Source: Aradus depressus
Taxonomy: Eukaryota; Arthropoda; Insecta; Hemiptera; Aradidae
Direction of reading: 5' to 3'
DNA: 64,000 bases
NCBI GenBank assembly: GCA_963662175.1
Contig: OY759215.1
Span: forward strand, 43,045,213-43,109,212
Position numbers and translations under genes: made by a program. The notes beneath the pieces are model-generated. The model saw only the letters and a program-made list of their open reading frames with translations, did not search any database and had not been told where the DNA came from. Within the stretch, counting starts at the first letter, position 1. Every line of letters starts with the position of its first letter. Positions 57,723 to 64,000 of the stretch are shown here, piece after piece.

Positions 57723-58300
57723 TGTATAATTTTTTGCAAGCTGTTCAAAATTTTTACCAGCATGCTATGCAATTTGTTCGTGACCTTAATTGATTGCATT
57801 GTTGATATATATAATATGTACCTTTTTAAAGGGTCTGAGGATATTGTAGCGACCATCAGCGCTCACCCCCTTAAATACACATTGTGTGGGGAAGAACTAT
57901 ATTTTTTTTTTCCTAATATATTTTATGATTTTTCTAATATATTTTACCCTGAAACAGATAATAGTTTTATCTATTACTTTCCCCTTGATTAGAATTTCTC
58001 TCAGGTTTTAGTAAAATTAATCTAATGTATAGGAGATGTAGAAGAATGACTTTGGAATAATAAGATTGGCTCCAATTACTATGTTACCCTCCCTTCGAGG
58101 TTTAACTTGATAAGGAGGGAAGTGCTCTTAGGGAAAGTTAATAACTCCGGCAAAGATATTTAGCTAACCTTGGGCGCACGAACATTTTGTGTATCTAATT
58201 AAAAATATTCTTATCTATTTCTTTTATAAAATCCTTGTTTTTGAATCCAATAATGAAACTGGTCGAAGTAGAGGAAAATACAAATATCGTGTGTGTTGTT
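57723..58300. other. AT-rich stretch, nothing recognised
   Basis: A continuing plus frame from the MITE is chance. No gene or known repeat. Confidence 0.5.
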
Positions 58301-58562
58301 GTTAGTTATTATGATTCATGCCTGGGCTTTAACTACAACATCATATCGCCTGCTACCCATGAGACTAGGTTAGGGGTCTTTAACGATTATCTGACATCGT
58401 AAAGGCTCGGGACCATCGCTTAACGTACCATCCGATAGACTACATACTTAAGTTTATTTTACCTCCCAGATCAAATAAACTAAGCACCTCGGCCGGGTTT
58501 CGAACCAGCGATCTTGAGCTCAGTAAGCAAGCACACATACCACTGAGCTACCGGCGCCCTCA
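58301..58562 (-). mobile_element. SINE-1, internally deleted, good head
   Basis: Reverse copy with boxes A and B preserved and about 70 bp of body missing. Confidence 0.87.
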
Positions 58563-58628
58563 CTGTGCAGTGTTGATGCCAATTCAAGCTAAGACCCCGT
58601 GTAGGAACGGTTCTGTAATTTTTTTTTT

Positions 58629-58821
58629 GGCCTTATGTTCGATGCATATTAGCCATGACTCTTATAGCGGTGTTATCTACTTATTTATTACAACATCCAT
58701 GGCCCCGGAAGTTCTATCTACGAAATAAAACTCACTCCCGGACGGGATACGTACCCGCAAACCACGGTGAGACCGTGCGACCAAAGCCCTACGCTCTAGC
58801 CCGCACGGCTACCATGGCCCC
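58629..58821 (-). mobile_element. SINE-2, reverse copy
   Basis: Flanked by GTTCTGTAATTT and GTTCTGTCATTT, a one-mismatch target duplication. The plus open frame 58655-58957 across it is chance. Confidence 0.92.
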
Positions 58822-58884
58822 CTGTTCTGTCATTTCAGACACAATAAATACTCTCTATGGAGGTGTGTCTGTAAACAACATAAC

Positions 58885-59060
58885 TGCTGATAGAATTGAT
58901 GTTTTGAAACGAAAGTTGTATTTGTGTATCGAGAACTCCATAAGGATGAAACATTAATTTTCAGTAAAATCGGCAGAAGGAGAGGGGACTACAGGAGGGA
59001 GGCACGACTCCATTTCATTCATGCTGGGGATGTACATAGTCAGTGATTCACCCACCAATT
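58885..59060 (-). repeat. Family A, reverse fragment
   Basis: One module and the first-block edge near GATGTACATAGTCAGTGATTCACC. Confidence 0.62.
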
Positions 59061-59571
59061 TTTTGAAATTTCCTTAGTTTTCTGAACCACTCAAAATCCC
59101 AAATCGCATAATTTTCATTAAATTATATTATTTTCAAAAATTCCCCATCAGATGTCAATAACACCCCATCTAATTTCTTTAAGGCAACCACAGATTCTCA
59201 TAAAGACATTTCAGCCGAAATATCAGTGACCATCATTGAAAAGTTTCAGAACAGATGCCCTGAGGTTGGTGAAAATGAGGAGTGATTAATTATCCTGTTT
59301 TTGAGGAAGTTGCTGAAAGTTGGTAAGGAAGTGGGCTGGGGAATAAGAGAAATTAATTTGACAATGGAAATAATTTGGAGCAATTTCCTGAAGAGGGGAG
59401 GTCAATAGAGCCCTTCTCCGTCTCTCCAAATTTCAAATTAGCCAACCCCTGCTCCAAGGGAAGTTGTACAATTTTAATAAAATATTTCTACTTCATCCCT
59501 GTGTTTCGCTTGCTCGCGTCAAATTGAAGAGAGGGTGTAGGATATAGAGAGGTGGTGTAATGAAATTAATG

Positions 59572-59788
59572 TCATTTGTATGTAATTCTTGATCTTTTTG
59601 ACTCTATTACTTACCGACGTTTATTTCGTTGCGTGAGTTCGCCAAGACTCAACAGTTTTGATCAATTAAAATGAGATGTGGTGCAAAATACACGAAAGAA
59701 AACTGACTCCATGCTTATTTGACTAAATATATTTGTTAAAAACATTCTTAAACTTTATAATTATTTATGTCTCAGAATCCTTTTCAAC
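59572..59788 (-). repeat. Dispersed repeat, copy 2
   Basis: Inverse of the 52.7-kb sequence (TTCGCCAAGACTCAACAGTT, TTTGACTAAATATATTTGTT, TTATGTCTCAGAATCCTTTT). It ends exactly where the (CAA)n tail of a LINE begins. Confidence 0.78.
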
Positions 59789-59789
59789 A

Positions 59790-60240
59790 ACAACAACAAC
59801 ACTTTATTTGGACCGAACATCTTGGTTCTTCACACAAAAATATAAAATGTAATTATTGAATAATAATGTCTTGGTACAATCTTGGTTTGAGCCTTCTGTG
59901 GAGAGTAGGCTGGCCAAGATTATAGTGGGCTGCTCCAGAACACAGGCCTAGTCTTCCGTGGTAGTTATCTACTAAGGACCTTGAACTCCCAGCTCCTCAT
60001 GGATTTGGCTGTTTCGGATATACCATTATGCATTCAGAGACATACGAAGAATTTTGTTCTGAAATGTTTGTAGACGTGTTGTGAGTGAAGGACTGGCGCC
60101 ATGCCATATTGGACAGGCGTATGTTAACAATGGGAGAAGTAATGCTTTGTACAGGAGCATTGTGCAAGAGAGTTTTAGGGGTGTGTTGCGGTTAATGAGT
60201 GGATGTTTGTTTCAGACGAGTGTATGCTTGTGTGAGTTGA
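59790..60240 (-). pseudogene. Jockey-like LINE 3' end with (GTT)n tail
   Basis: The minus strand encodes pieces ALLLPIVNIRLSNMAWR and SFTHNTSTNISEQNSSYV that follow the order of Jockey C-terminal regions (LxPLLTYACPIWHGAxPSL..RLQTFQNKILR), with frame changes. It ends in five GTT triplets at 59789-59804, a plausible 3' tail. It abuts a dispersed repeat (59572-59788). Confidence 0.5.
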
Positions 60241-60669
60241 CCTGTAAACAGGATATTTGACATTGACTATGATAAACTTCTACACAACAAAGGTTAAATA
60301 CCGATGAGGAGATGCATTGTTGTCAGATTCTGGAACCTGGGACACTTGGCACCTCACTCTCTCTCTCTGCTGCTGGACGTAAGTCGAATTCTTATTATTT
60401 ATGTTTCCATATGTTAAATTGTTCTTGTCATATCTTATTGAGTTCTGATATTTAAATACATTCTCAAAGTAGTTATCAACAGCCTAATTTGTGTTATCAT
60501 TGAAACCCCCAAGAAGTAACAAGTAACATAAAGATAAGATCCCGGTTTGGTGAGTGAAGCACCATACCTAAATTAAAGTAAAGACATCATTCTACTTCTT
60601 CACAAGTTGTGAATTACCAGTGATTTTTAATTCTTCACAATGGTCAAGACAAAAACTATTTATTTTCCA

Positions 60670-61180
60670 GAACCTTCTAACGACGACACCTACTGATTTT
60701 CAGCCAAATTCACCAAATAACTCAAAAACTCTAAAAATGTATCGTATGAATGTATCGACATAGGATTTCATATTTGAATTCATAACCCCATGAGGACGAC
60801 ACATTATTTTTCAGATAAATCAGTCAAAGGAGAGGGGGGATTACGGAGAGGCTCAAAAACCCCAATAATGTAATGAATGTATCGACAAGAAATTTCGTAT
60901 GTAAAGTGAAAACCCAATGAGAACGTAACCTACCAAATTTGAGCAATATCAGCCGAAAGGAAATGTGTTCAGGGGAGGGGGCTCCTTTAAAAAAAAACCT
61001 AATAACTGCCAATGTATTGTAATTTATCGATACAAAATTTAGTATGAGGATTTAGCAACCCCTATGTAAGTAAATTATTAAATATTAGCGCAAACGGTCG
61101 ACTGGTTTCGAAAGGGGAGCCAAAAGTTAATTGATTAATTTGTTCTGTTGAAGTACATAATGCCGAGTCCCTCAAGTTTT
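60670..61180 (-). repeat. Family A, reverse, three modules
   Basis: Three modules and the first block with the GCAAACGGTCGACTGGTTTC box, in reverse. Confidence 0.76.
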
Positions 61181-61184
61181 TTTA

Positions 61185-61262
61185 TGGAAGGTGAAAAAAC
61201 CTTGAGCACGCCGTCCTTCGAAAGGGACGTTAAACGATGGTCCTGAGCCTACGTACATCAGT
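61185..61262 (+). mobile_element. SINE-1 scrap
   Basis: Middle body only (GAGCACGCCGTCCTTCG to GGTCCTGAGCCT). Confidence 0.68.
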
Positions 61263-61353
61263 TTTTCTTAAAATAATTGTGTTTCGAAGTTTGCCTGGAC
61301 GTCTTTCCCACTCTTTTATAGTCAACCATTAGTGTATTCTGCTCTATCCATAT

Positions 61354-61712
61354 TGAGGGCACCGGTAGCTCAGTGGTATGCTTGCTTGCTGAGCTCGAGG
61401 TCGCGGGTTCTAAACCCCTCCTAGTTTATTTTATTTGGGAGATAAAATAAACTTAAGCACGCCGCCCTTCGGTTGGGACGTTAAACATTGGTCCCGAGTC
61501 TGTACTATCTCAGGTACTCGTTAATGATCCCTACCCTAAGTGAAAAAATTTCGGGGAGGCAAAATTTAGGACTCAGAGAGTAGGGTCGGGCTCATGTGAA
61601 TAAACCTAGGTAGGCAACATGTAGGACTGTCCACCAGAGTGGAAAGGGCTCTCTGGTAGTAGGCGATATGATCTCGAAGTTAAAGCCCGAGCATGAGTCA
61701 TAATAACTAACT
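61354..61712 (+). mobile_element. SINE-1, full-length variant
   Basis: Boxes A and B present. Carries the same variant block as the 45.1-kb copy but after a normal stretch, so the block is partly duplicated here. Tail GAGTCATAATAACTAACT. Confidence 0.9.
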
Positions 61713-62582
61713 CACTAAATCCATTTTTAATTTTTATATATACACAATAATTTTCTTCTTAATTATGCCATTTACTTCAGTTATTTATATTTTTTATTGT
61801 CTAGTTTTTCTCCGCTCTAGCACTCATTTATTTATTTTTCTTTTTGTTTTCTTCTTTATAGAGCATACTGATATTTTATTTTATTATCAATTTTACGAGA
61901 CTTTGGTCACAAAATAAAGTTTCTTTTAATTTAATTTCAAAAGTTTATTTATCTAGTTTATATACTATCCGGTGATTGTATAAAGTAGCCAAGTTTTACA
62001 TTAGAGGTAACATATAAACATGAAAGTGTGCATTCATAGAATGTACTTATGTGAAGATTTTCATTTCAAAGTGAGTAAATGCTCATCTGACTTTTCTGTT
62101 GCACCCTCTGTAAGAGCATTAAATGAACACTTCTAAGCTCTGGAAACTGGAAGATGGGGCTGAGTACCTACCTACTCCAGGTATGTTTCCAGACTCATTG
62201 TCGGATCTTGTTAATTAATTAATTTGAATGAAAAGAGTAATTAGTTGTAAAGAGATGCCCCTTCTGTCTGGATCCAGGCAACTCTGAGAACTCCGTTTTA
62301 TTGTTCTCTCCACTAAGGGTCATATAAGAGGCATGCTAAAATCCTATGTTCTCCTCAACACATGCCATACCAGACGCTCTGGTATTTCATAGGGCTTTGT
62401 TCAAGAACAATTCAAATTGAAGTAATATATAATATATTATATAAGAATAAGCTCTTTAAGCTGCTATTTTTTTGTCAGGGTGAAGGTGGAAGCGGTAGGG
62501 ATGCGTACACGCGATACATCGATAGTATCGATATTTTTTTCATTTACTGTATCGATATTTTTTTACTATTATATTGTTTTTT
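61713..62582. other. AT-rich stretch, nothing recognised
   Basis: No gene. At 62510-62570 ATCGATAGTATCGATA and a second TATCGATA occur; the latter matches the Drosophila DRE core but no promoter is evident. Confidence 0.45.
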
Positions 62583-62720
62583 TACTTTCTTATACCTACA
62601 GTATAAGGAAGAATTGTAATCATGCGAAATCTGAGATCGAGGTTTCAACGGATTTTCACGTTTCATACTAAATACGATTTGACCATTTTCGAAATTATGT
62701 TTGTCTATACGTGTGTGAAT
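62583..62720 (+). repeat. Family B, 5' end
   Basis: TTTCTTATACCTACAGTATA and the TTTCACGTTTCATACTAAAT block. Small frames over it are chance. Confidence 0.72.
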
Positions 62721-63199
62721 ACTCTGCTGAATATGAGAATAATGGTCCAAAAAGAGGAAATTAAGTTCAGAAATTACAAATGTTGCATTATGTTCGGAGG
62801 AACAACATTTTCATATTAATACCCAATCTATTGATAATGAATGACAAAGATGATGGTTAATTCAAGGTTCCCTATTTCTTTTGAATAGGAAAATCCTCAA
62901 AAAAATTTAATTTGGCCGGAGCTTTCTAATTATTGGACAAGCATATGATAGGGAAACGGAGAACAAAAATATAGGGGAACAAAATTATAATAATAATACT
63001 GAAAACAATGTAAAAAAATAATATATTATAAGAAAATGAATATATGTATATTCAATGGCGCAAAATAGAATAAATCTTGTTAATCAAAATAAAATAAAAA
63101 TTAACTTGAGTTTAAAAATAAATTTTTAATAAAATATGTCAAAAAGATTGGGTAAATAATTATTATATATTATCGGACATATCGGATCTATAATAAAAA

Positions 63200-64000
63200 C
63201 AAACAGAATATCAATTCTTATAACAAAAAAAAGGTGTATTTGCACACTTCATTTATGATAAAGATACAAGATTTTATGCTACCTAATATTTCGTAATACA
63301 ACCTTTGGCCGCTAAAATTGCCCCAAGTCTGGAAGACATTGACTGCACAAGAGATCAATAACACTAATATCTATTTTCCCCCATTCCTCCTGTAATACCT
63401 CCTTCAAGTGTTGTCTGCCAGTGATGTGCTGTTTCCGAATTCTTAGTTCTAAGTGATGCCATAGATTTTCTATTATGTTGAGGTCCGGTGACTGAGGTGG
63501 TGTGTGAAGCCTTCTTGGAGCATTATAGAGCAGCCACTCTTCAGTAATTCGGCCAGTATGCTTAGAGTCATTATCCTGTTGAAAGATGAATGAATTTTCT
63601 ATACCAAGCTTCTGGAAGCTCGGACCTAAGTTGGTCCGCAGTATGTCCACATAACCTCTGGCATTCAGAGTATTTTTTTAATGAATGCCAGATTTCCGGT
63701 CCCTTTCCCCCCACCCGCAGCCCCAAACCATCACGTGACCCCCTCCTACCTTTACAGTTGGAACAACATTTTGAGGGTGAAATTCTTCATTTGCTCTTCG
63801 CCAAACAAATCTTCTTCCGTCACTGCCAAACATATTAAACTTACTCTCATCTGTAAACAAAACCTTTTCCCAAAATCCCTCTGGCTTCTCAATATATTCT
63901 TTTGAGAAATCAAGTCGTCTCTTTCTATTCTTCTCACTTATAAATGGTTTTTTTCTTCTACTTCGCCCATGGTAATTGGCTTCATGCAATACATTTTTTA
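63200..64000 (-). pseudogene. Tc1-like (DD34E) transposase, broken and cut by window edge
   Basis: Two minus-strand frames form one transposase. The first (63678-63989) has SRRKKPFISEKNRKRRLDFS and LFTDESKFNMFGSDGRR, with the first catalytic Asp in TDES. The second (63312-63650) has IFQQDNDSKHT and SPDLNIIENLW. The second Asp and the Glu are separated by 34 residues, the DD34E spacing of Tc1. The frame is lost between them near 63665-63680, around a run of A/T. The 5' part, including the paired HTH domain, lies beyond 64000. I could not define its terminal inverted repeat near 63200. It is not active as it stands. Confidence 0.9.

Noticed and set aside
58655..58957. 100-codon plus-strand frame
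   Set aside because: It runs across a reverse SINE-2 copy and a family A fragment.
62510..62570. DRE-type promoter (TATCGATA)
   Set aside because: The motif sits in low-complexity sequence with no gene start nearby.

Overview
The window is a repeat-rich stretch of an arthropod, most probably insect, nuclear genome. This rests on spliced animal genes with GT-AG introns, several clades of non-LTR retrotransposon, Tc1/pogo/hAT relics, two tRNA-derived SINE families and an AT-rich background. I cannot name the species; a hemipteran is only a guess. Nothing bacterial or viral was seen.

Three conserved genes can be supported. (1) A spliced, nine-exon gene on + (28986-41017) whose joined exons encode about 425 residues that align end to end with KICS2 (C12orf66), a subunit of the KICSTOR complex that recruits GATOR1 to lysosomes in amino-acid control of mTORC1. 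(2) Head to head with it on -, the start-containing exon of a Warts/LATS-type Hippo kinase (coding part 27268-27561) and a probable non-coding 5' exon. The two genes share about 0.5 kb of upstream DNA that holds a YY1/Pho-like site. (3) An intact, intronless CCT2 gene (chaperonin TCP-1 beta, 534 residues) on - at 53640-55244.

Almost everything else is repetitive. From 0 to 14 kb lie a perfect fold-back element, a pogo-like MITE, a LINE 3' end, a 4.3-kb minisatellite of 22 units with long poly-C runs (4114-8408), a 2.1-kb G-rich 75-bp array with higher-order structure (9660-11800), and a 45-bp array split by a MITE. From 14 to 27 kb come SINE copies, a broken hAT copy, a 75-bp array (19375-20350), a 41-bp array, and many copies of a modular 0.5-0.7 kb repeat whose end is a hairpin of the ACTTCCCC...GGGGAAGT type (called family A here). 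A related longer repeat (family B) has a similar terminal hairpin. From 27 to 41 kb are warts and KICS2, with SINEs, LINE fragments and a five-unit intronic array in the KICS2 introns. From 41 to 53 kb are Tigger-like, Penelope-like, Jockey/I-like LINE relics and MITEs. From 53 to 64 kb come CCT2, clustered SINEs, a hAT MITE with an 8-bp target duplication, a further LINE end, and a Tc1 transposase pseudogene running off the right edge.

The most notable items are the KICSTOR subunit in an insect-like genome with a perfect 19-bp-arm hairpin 21 nt after its stop codon, the divergent warts-KICS2 pair (two growth-control pathways), the intronless CCT2, and the modular hairpin-ended repeat family, for which I know no name. 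No clear new gene system was found. The long open frames in the tandem arrays look like by-products of repeat periods, not genes.
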